Of a DNA stretch of 64,000 nucleotides, positions 42,060 to 51,507 are shown piece by piece. The notes under the pieces were generated by a model. That model worked only from the letters and a program-made list of their open reading frames with translations, was not told where the DNA came from and searched no databases. Made by a program: the position numbers and the translations under genes. The stretch is taken from assembly GCF_003096595.1 (NCBI RefSeq), contig NZ_QEKO01000003.1, positions 248,001-312,000 on the forward strand, written 5' to 3'. This DNA is from Pusillimonas noertemannii. GTDB taxonomy: Bacteria; Pseudomonadota; Gammaproteobacteria; Burkholderiales; Burkholderiaceae_B. Each line of letters starts with the position of its first letter. Positions within the stretch are counted from its first letter, which is position 1.

Positions 42060-42772
42060 ACACGGCTGCTGCCAATCGTTTCTCTTGTTTCGTGACAGGC
42101 ACCGACACAGAAATAGGCAAGACGCTGATCAGCAGCGCCATGCTGCATGCGCTCACCCGCCAAGGCCTCAGGGCGGCGGGCATGAAGCCCGTTGCCGCGG
42201 GCGTGGAAGAGCGGGACGGCGCCTGGCACAACGACGACGTCGACCGGCTCAATGCGGCAAGCAACGTCGGTTTCGAGCCGGACGTCATTACGCCCTACCT
42301 GTGGCGCGAGCCCATTGCACCTCATATTGCCGCCGGGCTGGCGGGCGTGCAGATGTTCTCAAGCCGGATACTTCAGGCTTATGCCCAGATGGAAAAGGCT
42401 TGCGATGCGGTGGTGGTAGAAGGAGTAGGGGGCTTTTGCGTGCCGCTGTCCGATTATTTCGACACGGCCGACCTGGCCCGCGAACTCGGCCTGCCCGTAG
42501 TCATGGTGGTGGGCATGCGCCTGGGCTGCATCAATCACGCCCTGCTGACCGTGCAGGCGATCGCCGCCCAGGGCCTGGAGCTGGCTGGCTGGGTGGCCAA
42601 TACGGTCGACCCCCACATGCCTCATGTGCAGGCCAATATCGACGCCCTCCGCCGCCGCCTCAGCGCCCCCATGCTGGGGCATGTGCCGCGCCTTGATTCC
42701 GCGACCAGCGAGGCGGCCGCGTCGCACATTGATTTCACCTTGCTGCCGGGTTGGCCCGGAACACATCGATAA
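42056..42772 (+). CDS. bioD: Dethiobiotin synthetase
   Basis: A 238-residue ATP-dependent carboxylase. The P-loop is FVTGTDTEIGKTLIS, with GMKPVAAGVEE and VVVEGVGGFCVPLSDYF as the other BioD motifs. It closes the ureido ring of dethiobiotin from 7,8-diaminononanoate and CO2. It is the last biotin gene seen here: no bioB or bioC follows. The next gene, a malonyl-CoA synthetase, begins 24 bp downstream. Confidence 0.96.
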   Translation: MNTAAANRFSCFVTGTDTEIGKTLISSAMLHALTRQGLRAAGMKPVAAGVEERDGAWHNDDVDRLNAASNVGFEPDVITPYLWREPIAPHIAAGLAGVQMFSSRILQAYAQMEKACDAVVVEGVGGFCVPLSDYFDTADLARELGLPVVMVVGMRLGCINHALLTVQAIAAQGLELAGWVANTVDPHMPHVQANIDALRRRLSAPMLGHVPRLDSATSEAAASHIDFTLLPGWPGTHR

Positions 42773-42796
42773 AAACATAAGGGAGCATCAACACCC

Positions 42797-44356
42797 ATGG
42801 CCAATGCCAATTTGTATGCCTTGCTGCAGGCGGGGTTTGCCGCCGACCGAGACAGCACCGCCATCGAGACTCCGACGCGCGACTACAGCTGGAACGATAT
42901 CGAACGCATATCGGCGCGCTATGCCAAGCTGTTGGCCGGGCTGGGTTTGCCCGCGGGGGCGCGCGTGGCGGTCCAGGTCGAAAAGTCGCCCGAAGCCCTG
43001 ATGCTTTACCTGGCCACATTGCGGGCGGGGTTTGTTTATTTGCCGCTGAACACAGCCTACCGCGAGGCCGAGGTCGAGTATTTTCTTCGCGATGCCGAGC
43101 CTTCGGTCGTGGTGTGTTCCCCGGCCAATCTGTCCTGGGTGTCGGAACTGGCACAGCGCTGTGGCATCCCCCATACGTACACCCTGGATGAGCGCGGCGC
43201 CGGCACGCTGGAGCAGGCGTCGGCCGGCCAGGACGGCAAGTTCGAAACCGTGGCCAGCCAGCCCGGCGATCTTGCAGCCATCCTGTACACCTCGGGCACG
43301 ACGGGCCGCAGCAAGGGCGCCATGCTGACCCACCGGAACCTGTCCTCCAATGCGCAGGTGCTGAACACTTACTGGGGCTGGAGAAGCGATGACGTCCTGC
43401 TGCACATGCTGCCCATATTCCACGTGCACGGGCTTTTCGTAGGGGCGCACGGGGCACTGCTGGCCGGCGCGCGGATGATCTGGCTTCCCAAGCTCGACAT
43501 AGAACAGGCCCTGCATTATTTGCCCCGCAGCACCGTCATGATGGGTGTGCCCACCTATTATGTGCGACTGCTGGCCGAGCAGCGCTTCACTCGCGAGTTA
43601 TGCGCCGGCATGCGGCTGTTCATTTCCGGCTCGGCCCCCTTGCTGGCCGATACCTTCAACAGCTTTCGCGAACGCACCGGCCACACCATTCTCGAGCGTT
43701 ACGGCATGAGCGAAACCGTCATGCTCACCTCTAACCCCTACGACGAGAACCAGGGGCCGCGCATGGCGGGCACCGTGGGCCGTCCGCTGCCCGGCGTTCA
43801 GGCGCGCGTGGTCAACAGCGATGACGTTCCCCTGGCGCCTGGCCTGATCGGCAGTGTCCAGGTGCGCGGCCCCAACGTGTTTTCGGGCTATTGGCGCATG
43901 CCCGAGAAGACGCGCGAGGAGTTTACCGCCGATGGCTGGTTCCGCACCGGAGACGTGGGGCGATGGGGTTCCATCCTGGACGACGAAGGACAGGTGCTGC
44001 AGGCCATTCCCGACGACTATCTCTCCATAGTTGGCCGAAGTAAAGACCTGATCATCACGGGCGGGTTCAATGTCTATCCCAAGGAAATCGAGTCCTTCAT
44101 CGACGATATCCCCGGAGTGGTTGAGTCGGCCGTCATCGGCGTGCCGCATACCGACTTCGGCGAGGCGGTGGTGGCGGTGGTAGTGCCCGAACCGGGCCGG
44201 ACCATCGATCCCCAGGGCGTCCAGGAAAGCCTCAAGCGGCAGATCGCCAATTTCAAGGTGCCCAAGCACGTGGTCGTCGTGGAGCAACTGCCGCGAAACA
44301 CCATGGGCAAGGTGCAGAAGAACGTGCTGCGCGAGGCATACGCCGACCTGGCCTAG
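42797..44356 (+). CDS. matB: Malonyl-CoA synthetase (MatB-type acyl-CoA ligase)
   Basis: A 519-residue ANL-superfamily ligase. The phosphate loop is LYTSGTTGRSKGAMLTH; ERYGMSE and GWFRTGD mark later core motifs, and the catalytic lysine is near the C-terminus in PRNTMGKVQK. The N-terminus and FISGSAPLLADTFNSFRERTGHTILERYGMSE match malonyl-CoA synthetases. It activates malonate to malonyl-CoA. Compared with relatives, about 14 extra residues (ILDDEGQVLQAIP region) separate GDVGRWG from YLSIVGRSKDL in the hinge area. It follows bioD closely and could supply malonyl units to pimelate synthesis, but independent malonate use is equally possible. Confidence 0.83.
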   Translation: MANANLYALLQAGFAADRDSTAIETPTRDYSWNDIERISARYAKLLAGLGLPAGARVAVQVEKSPEALMLYLATLRAGFVYLPLNTAYREAEVEYFLRDAEPSVVVCSPANLSWVSELAQRCGIPHTYTLDERGAGTLEQASAGQDGKFETVASQPGDLAAILYTSGTTGRSKGAMLTHRNLSSNAQVLNTYWGWRSDDVLLHMLPIFHVHGLFVGAHGALLAGARMIWLPKLDIEQALHYLPRSTVMMGVPTYYVRLLAEQRFTRELCAGMRLFISGSAPLLADTFNSFRERTGHTILERYGMSETVMLTSNPYDENQGPRMAGTVGRPLPGVQARVVNSDDVPLAPGLIGSVQVRGPNVFSGYWRMPEKTREEFTADGWFRTGDVGRWGSILDDEGQVLQAIPDDYLSIVGRSKDLIITGGFNVYPKEIESFIDDIPGVVESAVIGVPHTDFGEAVVAVVVPEPGRTIDPQGVQESLKRQIANFKVPKHVVVVEQLPRNTMGKVQKNVLREAYADLA

Positions 44357-44384
44357 GGCCTGTCAATCCACGGGGTGGCGAGAT

Positions 44385-45842
44385 TCAAAGATAAGGGCTG
44401 GCCAGCCAGATGATCTTGTTGCGCAGCCGCTTCACGAAGGGCATGGCGGCCAGCGCCTCGAGCGTGACCGCTTCGGCGTTCTCGATTTCCGCGTCGATTC
44501 TTTGTTCCAGATCCCGGGCCATCGCGCGGCTGTAGATCTCGATGTCCAGTTCGAAGTTCAGCCGCAGGCTGCGCGGATCGAGATTGGAAGAACCCACGTA
44601 CGACCAGGCCCCGTCTATGGTGATGAGCTTGGAGTGGTTGAAGGGACCGCGCGCTCGCCATACGCGGCAGCCATTGCGGATGACCTGGTCCAGCTGGGCC
44701 GTCATGGCGTAGTTGACCAGGCGCAGGTTGTTGCGTCCCGGTATCACGATGTCGACCCGGATGCCGCGGCGGGCCGCGGTGTTGATCGCCCCCAGCAGGG
44801 CCACGTCGGGCAGGAAGTACGGAGACTGGATGCGTATGCTGTGCTGGGCCACGGCGAATGCGCCCAGCAACATGTGGTGGGTGCTCAGGATGGTGCGGTC
44901 GGGCCCGGAACGTACACAGCGCGCCGGCACGCGCGGCATGGGAGGCGACCAGCTTTCGCAGCACCAGATGTCGTAGGGCAGCGCTTCGCGTGTGGTGAAC
45001 TCCCAGTCTTGCGAGAACACGGCGGTAAGCTGCAGCACTATGGGCCCTTCGACCCTGAAATGGGTGTCGCATGCGGCGGGTTCATGCGAAGGGCCGGTGG
45101 TGAAGCCGGCCCGGATGTTCATGCCGCCCGTGAACCCGATGCAGCCATCCACAATAAGTATTTTGCGGTGGCTGCGCAGATTGGCGTAGGGCATGCGCAT
45201 GCCCAGCGGGTTGGTCATGAACAGCGCGGTGCGTACCCCCTGGCGTCGCAGCAGGTGGACGATGGGCGGACGAGAATATTTGGAGCCGATGGCGTCGATC
45301 AGCACCCGTACCTCGACTCCGCGCTTTACCGCCCTGGCCAGCGCATCGACGATTTTCCGGCCTTCGCGGTCATTGTCGAAGATATAGGTTTGCAAGGCGA
45401 TGGACAGCTTGGCGCCGTCTATGGCCTGGATCATGGCCGGGTAGGTTTCATCGCCGCTGCACAGCAGCTGGATATGGTTGCCGTCGCATAGGGGGAAGCT
45501 GCTGACGCCGTCGCCCAGGGTTTGCAGCGAGGCGAACTGGGGCGCAGAGTAGGGCGTGACGTCGGCAATGGGCGTGTCGTCGAGCGTGCTGTAGTGGCGC
45601 AGCGATTTGTCGCGCTGCTGCGAGATCTGGTCGTGGCGCACGCGGTTGATGCCGGCGATCAGGTAGAAAAAGGCGCCGAACAGCGGCGACAGCAGGATAA
45701 TGCCCACCCAGCCGATGGCCGCCCGTACGTCCGTCTTGTTCATGGCCGCATGAACAGCCGCCGTGGCGGCCGCCGCGAGGGTGAACAAGAACACGAAATG
45801 GGGCCAGTACTCTTGCAAGAAAGCCTGCAGGTAAAGCAGCAT
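44385..45842 (-). CDS. cls: Cardiolipin synthase (ClsA-like)
   Basis: A 485-residue phospholipase-D superfamily enzyme. Two N-terminal membrane helices (about residues 15-32 and 40-65) precede two HKD motifs: HRKILIVDG in the middle and HSKLITIDG towards the C-terminus, each with the conserved Gly-Ser/Gly-Gly context. It joins two phosphatidylglycerol molecules (or PG and PE) to cardiolipin at the inner membrane. The gene is convergent with matB, with 28 bp between stops and no clear terminator. Confidence 0.92.
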   Translation of the reverse strand: MLLYLQAFLQEYWPHFVFLFTLAAAATAAVHAAMNKTDVRAAIGWVGIILLSPLFGAFFYLIAGINRVRHDQISQQRDKSLRHYSTLDDTPIADVTPYSAPQFASLQTLGDGVSSFPLCDGNHIQLLCSGDETYPAMIQAIDGAKLSIALQTYIFDNDREGRKIVDALARAVKRGVEVRVLIDAIGSKYSRPPIVHLLRRQGVRTALFMTNPLGMRMPYANLRSHRKILIVDGCIGFTGGMNIRAGFTTGPSHEPAACDTHFRVEGPIVLQLTAVFSQDWEFTTREALPYDIWCCESWSPPMPRVPARCVRSGPDRTILSTHHMLLGAFAVAQHSIRIQSPYFLPDVALLGAINTAARRGIRVDIVIPGRNNLRLVNYAMTAQLDQVIRNGCRVWRARGPFNHSKLITIDGAWSYVGSSNLDPRSLRLNFELDIEIYSRAMARDLEQRIDAEIENAEAVTLEALAAMPFVKRLRNKIIWLASPYL

Positions 45843-46031
45843 ATTTGGTGGCGTGGGTCTTTGGCGATATGGACGAAATCAGCCAGCCAAGTATATAGAA
45901 GAGTCGCGGCGTGGTCTCGGGTCCACATGGCGGTCGGGCACGGTGCGAATGGCGACCCAGCGCCTATGACGCAGGGGGTGAATTCATGCTAGAATCCAAT
46001 TCTTTAACGGCGCAATGGCCGCTAAAACAGT

Positions 46032-46108
46032 GGTGACCGTAGCTCAGTTGGTAGAGTCCCGGATTGTGATTCCGGTTGTCGTGGGTTCGAGCCCCATCGG
46101 TCACCCCA
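46032..46108 (+). tRNA. tRNA-His (anticodon GUG)
   Basis: A full cloverleaf is visible. The acceptor stem is GTGACCG with CGGTCAC at 46098-46104. The anticodon loop TTGTGAT carries GTG, the T-arm reads GTGGG TTCGAGC CCCAC-like, and the CCA end is encoded at 46106-46108. The extra G at 46032 pairs with C at 46105, as needed for the G-1 of tRNA-His. A TAGAAT box at 45990-45995 is a plausible -10 promoter element. Its 3' part is the attachment site of the adjacent islands. Confidence 0.96.
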
Positions 46109-46109
46109 A
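46062..46109 (+). repeat. Attachment-site direct repeat, copy 1 (within tRNA-His)
   Basis: A 48-bp sequence from the anticodon arm to just past the CCA end of tRNA-His (GATTGTGATTCCGG ... CACCCCAA). Identical copies occur at 56861-56908 and 59177-59224. This copy belongs to the intact tRNA gene and marks the left end of the first island. Confidence 0.95.
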
Positions 46110-46132
46110 TATTCATGTGGCTTTCCGGCATT

Positions 46133-46495
46133 TCAGGAAACCATCAAATGGTGACATGTCCCAAACTTGGTGACATGCACTACCTCAAAGGCGATATTTT
46201 TCCTTACTCGCCGCCGGTCGTAAACTCTCCGGGTCGTTGCCGGATTCGAGTGCGTTTCCGGGTCTTTTTTCCCTTCCATTATGTGCGTCATGTCATTGGC
46301 CCTTAGGTCAGGAAACGTGAAGCGTTCGCGAGTTTCGCCTTCGCTCAGCCAGTCAGTCATGACCTTCGCCCACATGCACTGGAAGCCAGGCGCGGTGTAA
46401 GGCTGTCCACGACGATTGGCAAATACGAACACTGAAATTGGCGTTGGCTTTTTGCCGGCATGCTTGAGGGCCGCGATATCGTGCAGCAAACCCCG
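46133..46495 (-). pseudogene. Integrase (tyrosine recombinase) remnant of island 1
   Basis: About 120 codons remain. The order ANRRGQPYTAPGFQCMW ... FTFPDLRAND ... HSNPATTRRVYDRRRVRK matches the C-terminal catalytic end of tyrosine recombinases: the usual FHDLRA arginine motif (here FPDLRA) and the final Y of the ATTxRxYDRR motif. The segment between DLRA and HSNP is shortened and the upstream part is missing: an in-frame stop lies at 46496-46498. It is therefore truncated and internally deleted. The related frameshifted copy beside att 2 shows both islands used the same integrase family. Confidence 0.82.
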
Positions 46496-46646
46496 CTACC
46501 CGCTCCCCCGATCACTGCCGAACATTGTCACTTTCTTTAACCGTAGCTAAACTACCCCCCAATCTCGAGGCCCGCGGCTACTCTCGTAGCGGATGTGCGG
46601 TACCTTGATCGCTGTAGCTTATAAAACCAAGACGGAAGGGGCGCAA

Positions 46647-49577
46647 ATGGGTAGGGGGCTCTCGCGGCGCGAGTTCATCAAGTTGGGAACGGTCGGAGGC
46701 ATCACCCTGATGTTTGCCCGCCTTCCCGCCGCCCAGGCGGTCCAGGTGCATTCAGGGGCACATTCCAAAAACTGGCTGAACACCGACGGATCGCCCCGCT
46801 ACCGATGGGATGCGCTGCGCAAGGTGACAGGCGAGAAGGTCTTTGCCTACGACTATCGCGCCCGCGACCTGCCGGGCTGGCCCGAACAACAGGCGCACGT
46901 CTTCTTCATCAAGGCCACGCAGGCAGATCGACGTTTCGAAGGGGTGGACCTTTCTCTATTGGGAAGCCATCTGCAACCTGATCGCTTGGTGCTGCACGAA
47001 GACCTGGAGCGCGATGGCATACACGCGCCTGATCCGCCCGATTTGGGTCCCGACTTCTACGGTCGCCACCTGCTTACGCCAAAAGGAGAAACGCCTTCCA
47101 TGCTTGGCCACCCCGTGGCCATGCTGGTGTACGAGGATTTCGAACGTTTCCAGGTCGCCCGGAGACGATTGCAGTTCGCACCCGAAGCCGTCCTCTACGG
47201 CGAGCAAACAGGCCCCGTGCCGCCGCCACCTTACGGGGCGGCGCGCTATGTGCGCATCGGCGGCGCAACGCCCACCGACCCGCCACTGTACTCGCCCATG
47301 CAAGACGCCGTCATCTGGGGGGCCTTCGAAGGCGATAAACCTGCGTGGCCCAAGCCGGACGACGACAACCCATTTATTCCTCACGTGGTGGCGCTCAAGC
47401 ACAGGGGCGGTGGCGTAACACTTGATTCCGAACAAGTGGCCCGCGAGAGCGGCGATGCCATGCGTCGTGGGATGGATGCCGCACAAGCCATAGAACAACG
47501 CCTCGAAGAGGCTCGCGCAGACCCTCGCAAATTCGTGCTGCGGCGGCAAGGCTATTCACAGTCCATCGACCCTTGCGCCATGGAGCCGGACAATGGCAAC
47601 GCATGGTACGACCCGCATACGCGCACGCTTTGTCTGATCACCGCCACGCAGTCGCCCTACGAGGTGGCCCGGGTGGCGGCCCTGATGGTCAAGGACAACC
47701 CGCGTTTCCCGGTAGAGAAAATCGAGTTGCTTACGGGCTCGACGGTGGGCTATGGCTCGAAAGACCACTCCATTTTTCCTTATTACGCCATCGCCGCCTG
47801 TTTCTATGGCGCCGGCCGGCCCGTGCGCCTCGCGAATACACGCTACGATCAATTCCAGATGGGCATGAAGCGCCACGCCATCGACATGGACGTGACCATC
47901 GCCGTGGACCGCAGCAGCGGTCTTTTCGATGTTTTGAAAGGCGAGTACACCTGCAATGGCGGGGGTCGCGCGAACTTCTCGTTTTCGGTGGCCCAGGTGG
48001 CGGCCACCGCGGCCCAGTCCATTTACTACTTCCCGCAATCCGACCTGGCCGGCGTAGCGCTGTCTTCGCCGGCCGTGGAAGCGGGCTCAATGCGCGGCTA
48101 CGGTGCTTTACAGGCAATGACCATGACAGAAGTCATGGTGGATGAAATCGCCGCCGAACTGGGTTTGGACGCCATCGAGCTGCGCCGACGCAATGCACAA
48201 CGGCCCGGCTATCCCAACACCCAGGGTGCTGTGCCCGAGGGCGATCCGCGCAACCTCGAAATGCTCGATCGGGCCGCCGCGCATCCGCTTTGGCGCAACC
48301 GCGAAACGGACAAAGCCGCCTACGAAGCCGCACACCCGGGGCATCGCTATGGCCTGGGGTTTGCGCAAGCACAGAAAGATTACGGCTCGGGTGCCGATAC
48401 GGGCGCGCTGGTGCTTGAGTTTGACGCGCAGGGCGTGCTTGCCATGCGCCATTGCACGCAGGAAATCGGCACCGGCGCCACCACGGCACAGCAGATCATG
48501 GTCCAGCGCATACTGGGCAAGGTCCCCGACGTTGCCGTTTTTGGCATCACCGCGTTCGAACAGCTTCCTTTGGTAAGCAACGAAATTCCCTTTACCCTGA
48601 CACAACAGCAGCAAGACGAACTGGCGCGCGATCCCTATTGGGTGCCCAGCCTGTTACCGCCCATGAGCGCATCCAATAGCGCGTACTTCATTGGTTTCAG
48701 CACGCGCCAGGCGGCCCGTTTTCTACTCGAAAACACGATATGGCCGGCCGCCCAAGCCATCTGGGGCGGCGGCCCGGCCGGCGGCCAGTTGGCAAGCGGC
48801 GATATGCGCATGCAAGACCTGCGCTTAGTGAATGGCGGCATCGGTGGCGGCGGCATGTCGCCCATTCCATTTGAGGATATCGCCCGCAAGGCGCATGAAC
48901 TTGGATTGATCACCGGCGTGGCGGTGCATTGTTTCAGCCGATGGCAGTGGGCCAGCGCAGAGTTCGACATACCCGGCGCGGGCCTGCGGACACTGCCTGT
49001 CGATGCGTTGGCGGTACGCTACGGCGATGGCGCGCCCGACGAATACAAGCGTCTCATGACCACAGGCGGCTACCATTTCATAAAGCGCACCACAGTGCGG
49101 TTTCCCTCCACGGACCGCAACAGGGCCGGGGTCACGCAGTATACGGCGGCGGCGTGCCTGGTGGCGGTCGACGTCAACACTCACACCGGCGAAGTGCGCG
49201 TATTGAAGCACCATAGCGTGCTGGATACCGGCATGGTCATCGTGCCCGAACTGGTTTCGGGCCAGCAGCAAGGTGGCCTGGCCATGGGCATTGGCCATGC
49301 CCTGATGGAAGACCTGCCGCTATACGGCGATGGCCCTGGCAACGGAACCTGGAACTTCAACCGCTACACAGTGCCGCGCGCCTCCGACGTGGCAGTGTGG
49401 CGGCAGACCGCCGAGTATCTGCCTCCGCAGTCCGACTCTTCACCCCCCAAGGGCCTGGCCGAAGTGGTGATGATCCCGGTCATCCCGGCTATTTCCAACG
49501 CCGTGGCGCACGCCATCGGCGCACGATTTCATCACTTTCCCATTACACCGGGCAAGATCAGAAAGGCGCTGTCATGA
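46647..49577 (+). CDS. Xanthine-dehydrogenase-family molybdopterin subunit, Tat-exported (IorB/aldehyde-dehydrogenase type)
   Basis: A 976-residue molybdenum hydroxylase large subunit. It starts with a twin-arginine signal: SRREFIKLG at residues 6-14 followed by a hydrophobic stretch and AQA. The catalytic glutamate is E939 in PKGLAEVVMI near the C-terminus, and Moco-binding segments such as TQEIGTGATTAQQI, GSMRGYGALQAMTM and QSPYEVARVAA are present. An AAGGGG six bases before ATG 46647 decides the start. Together with the 2Fe-2S and triheme cytochrome genes downstream it forms a periplasmic three-subunit enzyme like acetic-acid-bacterial aldehyde dehydrogenase or isoquinoline oxidoreductase. 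It hydroxylates an aldehyde or N-heterocycle; which one is not readable. No Moco-insertion chaperone is encoded in the island. Confidence 0.88.
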   Translation: MGRGLSRREFIKLGTVGGITLMFARLPAAQAVQVHSGAHSKNWLNTDGSPRYRWDALRKVTGEKVFAYDYRARDLPGWPEQQAHVFFIKATQADRRFEGVDLSLLGSHLQPDRLVLHEDLERDGIHAPDPPDLGPDFYGRHLLTPKGETPSMLGHPVAMLVYEDFERFQVARRRLQFAPEAVLYGEQTGPVPPPPYGAARYVRIGGATPTDPPLYSPMQDAVIWGAFEGDKPAWPKPDDDNPFIPHVVALKHRGGGVTLDSEQVARESGDAMRRGMDAAQAIEQRLEEARADPRKFVLRRQGYSQSIDPCAMEPDNGNAWYDPHTRTLCLITATQSPYEVARVAALMVKDNPRFPVEKIELLTGSTVGYGSKDHSIFPYYAIAACFYGAGRPVRLANTRYDQFQMGMKRHAIDMDVTIAVDRSSGLFDVLKGEYTCNGGGRANFSFSVAQVAATAAQSIYYFPQSDLAGVALSSPAVEAGSMRGYGALQAMTMTEVMVDEIAAELGLDAIELRRRNAQRPGYPNTQGAVPEGDPRNLEMLDRAAAHPLWRNRETDKAAYEAAHPGHRYGLGFAQAQKDYGSGADTGALVLEFDAQGVLAMRHCTQEIGTGATTAQQIMVQRILGKVPDVAVFGITAFEQLPLVSNEIPFTLTQQQQDELARDPYWVPSLLPPMSASNSAYFIGFSTRQAARFLLENTIWPAAQAIWGGGPAGGQLASGDMRMQDLRLVNGGIGGGGMSPIPFEDIARKAHELGLITGVAVHCFSRWQWASAEFDIPGAGLRTLPVDALAVRYGDGAPDEYKRLMTTGGYHFIKRTTVRFPSTDRNRAGVTQYTAAACLVAVDVNTHTGEVRVLKHHSVLDTGMVIVPELVSGQQQGGLAMGIGHALMEDLPLYGDGPGNGTWNFNRYTVPRASDVAVWRQTAEYLPPQSDSSPPKGLAEVVMIPVIPAISNAVAHAIGARFHHFPITPGKIRKALS

Positions 49578-50119
49578 CTCTTGAAAAGCGGCCGCTAGCC
49601 CTGACTATCAACGGCCAGGACATCGGTCCGATCGATGTGCCCGCCGGCATGCCGATGATCCACTTCCTGCACGAATACCTTAACCTCACGGGCACCCACT
49701 TCGGTTGCGGGCAAGGGATATGCCATGCCTGTGCCGTCATGGAAAAGCGCCCGGACGGCACGCTGGCTGAAACCCGCACCTGCATCTTCGATGCGCACTA
49801 CTTCAACGGCAAGTCCATTGTCACCATTGAGGGGCATGCCACGCACGATGCCCAAGGTCGCCTCGAATCGTTGACACCGGTGCAGCAGGCATTCGTCGAG
49901 CACTTTGCTTTCCAGTGCGGCTATTGCACCGCCGGTTTCGTGGCGGGCGCCACCGTTTTCATCGATGAGCTCAAACGCGCGCCTATTCGACGCGAGCACT
50001 TGGAGGCGGCCATAGAAACGGCGCTGGACGCGCATATCTGCCGCTGCACGGGCTATGTGCGTTACCACGAAGCCGTCCGGCAAGTTGCCCTGGCCACTCC
50101 GGGCTGTGTTACCGACTAA
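49574..50119 (+). CDS. 2Fe-2S subunit of the molybdenum hydroxylase
   Basis: A 181-residue protein with two [2Fe-2S] clusters. The plant-type cluster uses C45, C50, C53 and C70 (GCGQGICHAC ... TRTC), and the second uses C115, C118, C156 and C158 (CGYCTAG; CRCTGY). It passes electrons from the Mo site to the cytochrome. It has no signal peptide and probably travels through the Tat system bound to the large subunit. The start overlaps the large-subunit stop by 4 bp. In first-cluster relatives CGAC is usual; here CHAC is a small variant. Confidence 0.92.
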   Translation: MTLEKRPLALTINGQDIGPIDVPAGMPMIHFLHEYLNLTGTHFGCGQGICHACAVMEKRPDGTLAETRTCIFDAHYFNGKSIVTIEGHATHDAQGRLESLTPVQQAFVEHFAFQCGYCTAGFVAGATVFIDELKRAPIRREHLEAAIETALDAHICRCTGYVRYHEAVRQVALATPGCVTD

Positions 50120-50133
50120 GGAGGACGAGTGCC

Positions 50134-51507
50134 ATGACATCGCACCGAATGCGCCGCGCGCTCTGGGCCGTGCTCTTGCTGCTTGCCCTGCTGATGCTGG
50201 CTGTGTACCTGGGGTTCTTCCGCAGCTCCAGCGTGGGCGCGGATGTCGAGCAGCCGCTCAGCGTCGACGACATGCGGCAGTTGCTGCCGCGCGGGCGCGA
50301 GATGGCCGCCGCGGCCGATTGCTTCGGCTGCCACTCCACCCCGCAAGGGCCGCTGGCGGCCGGCGGCGTCGCCATCGGGACGCCATTCGGCACGCTGCAT
50401 TCCACCAACATTACGCCGGACCCTGTGCATGGCATCGGCCGCTACACTCGGGCCGATTTCCACCGCGCCCTGCGCGACGGCGTGGCGCGGGGCGGGCGTA
50501 ACCTGTACCCGGCCATGCCTTATGTATTCCTGCACCGCATCACGCCCGGGGACGCCGACGCGCTGTACGCCTACCTCCAGACCATTCCGCCCCTGGCAGT
50601 GCCCAACCAGCCCAACACCGGCGTCTATGTGCTGCCGGTGCGCGGCGCCATGAACTTCTGGAATCTCCTGAACTTTCCCAAGCGAGAAGGCATCGAGGGC
50701 CTGGCCGCGCCGCCTGCCGGCGGCCCTGGCGATGATGTCGGCGAACAATCGGCCCTATGGACCCGCGGCGCCTACCTAGTGGAAGGAGCGGGCCACTGCG
50801 CGGCCTGCCATACGCCCATGAACTTCATGATGGGCACGAACTTCTCGCGCCATTTCGAGGGCGCCGTCATCGACGGCCTGCAGGCCCCGGACATACGCGC
50901 CGCCACCCTGGCCCGGCAAGGCTATACAGTCGACACGCTCACGCGCTTCCTGCGTACCGGCGTGTCGCCGCAAGGTACTTCATTTGGCGGCATGTACACC
51001 GTTACCCATGCCTCCACCAGCGAACTGAAAGCGCAGGATGTGCAGGCGATGGCGACCTACCTGCTTACCGGGGCCGACGGCCGGGCGGCAACCGCGGCCG
51101 CAGCGCCGATATCGGCCGCAGTCGACGCCCACGCACGCGCGAAGGAGGGCGGCGCCCATACCGACACGCCAACCACGCCTGGCCTGGCCACGGGCCGGCT
51201 GCAATATATATCCGCATGCGCAGGCTGCCACGGCATGGCCGGCGAGGGCATCCCCCACCTTGCCCCCGCCATGCAGGGCAACGCCGCCCTGAGCAACAGC
51301 GATGCGTTCAACTTCATCAAGGTCGTGCTGGAAGGCATACCCACGCAAGCTTTTGCGGGCAATGAACGCATGTACGCCATGCCCGGATTCGCCGAGCAGC
51401 TCAGCGACGAGCAGATCGCGCAATTGTCCAACTGGGCTCGCGGACAATGGGGCGGACAGCCGGCCGACATATCCGCCAAGACGGTAGGCAGGCTGCGGAA
51501 AAAATAA
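50134..51507 (+). CDS. Membrane-anchored triheme cytochrome c
   Basis: A 457-residue protein with one N-terminal membrane anchor (residues 9-29) and three haem-binding motifs: CFGCH at 63-67, CAACH at 222-226 and CAGCH at 362-366. This is the layout of cytochrome subunits of periplasmic alcohol and aldehyde dehydrogenases (AdhB/AldF type). It would carry electrons from the 2Fe-2S subunit to ubiquinone or a terminal oxidase at the inner membrane. An AAGGAGG precedes the start. It is the third gene of a tight three-gene unit. Confidence 0.93.
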   Translation: MTSHRMRRALWAVLLLLALLMLAVYLGFFRSSSVGADVEQPLSVDDMRQLLPRGREMAAAADCFGCHSTPQGPLAAGGVAIGTPFGTLHSTNITPDPVHGIGRYTRADFHRALRDGVARGGRNLYPAMPYVFLHRITPGDADALYAYLQTIPPLAVPNQPNTGVYVLPVRGAMNFWNLLNFPKREGIEGLAAPPAGGPGDDVGEQSALWTRGAYLVEGAGHCAACHTPMNFMMGTNFSRHFEGAVIDGLQAPDIRAATLARQGYTVDTLTRFLRTGVSPQGTSFGGMYTVTHASTSELKAQDVQAMATYLLTGADGRAATAAAAPISAAVDAHARAKEGGAHTDTPTTPGLATGRLQYISACAGCHGMAGEGIPHLAPAMQGNAALSNSDAFNFIKVVLEGIPTQAFAGNERMYAMPGFAEQLSDEQIAQLSNWARGQWGGQPADISAKTVGRLRKK

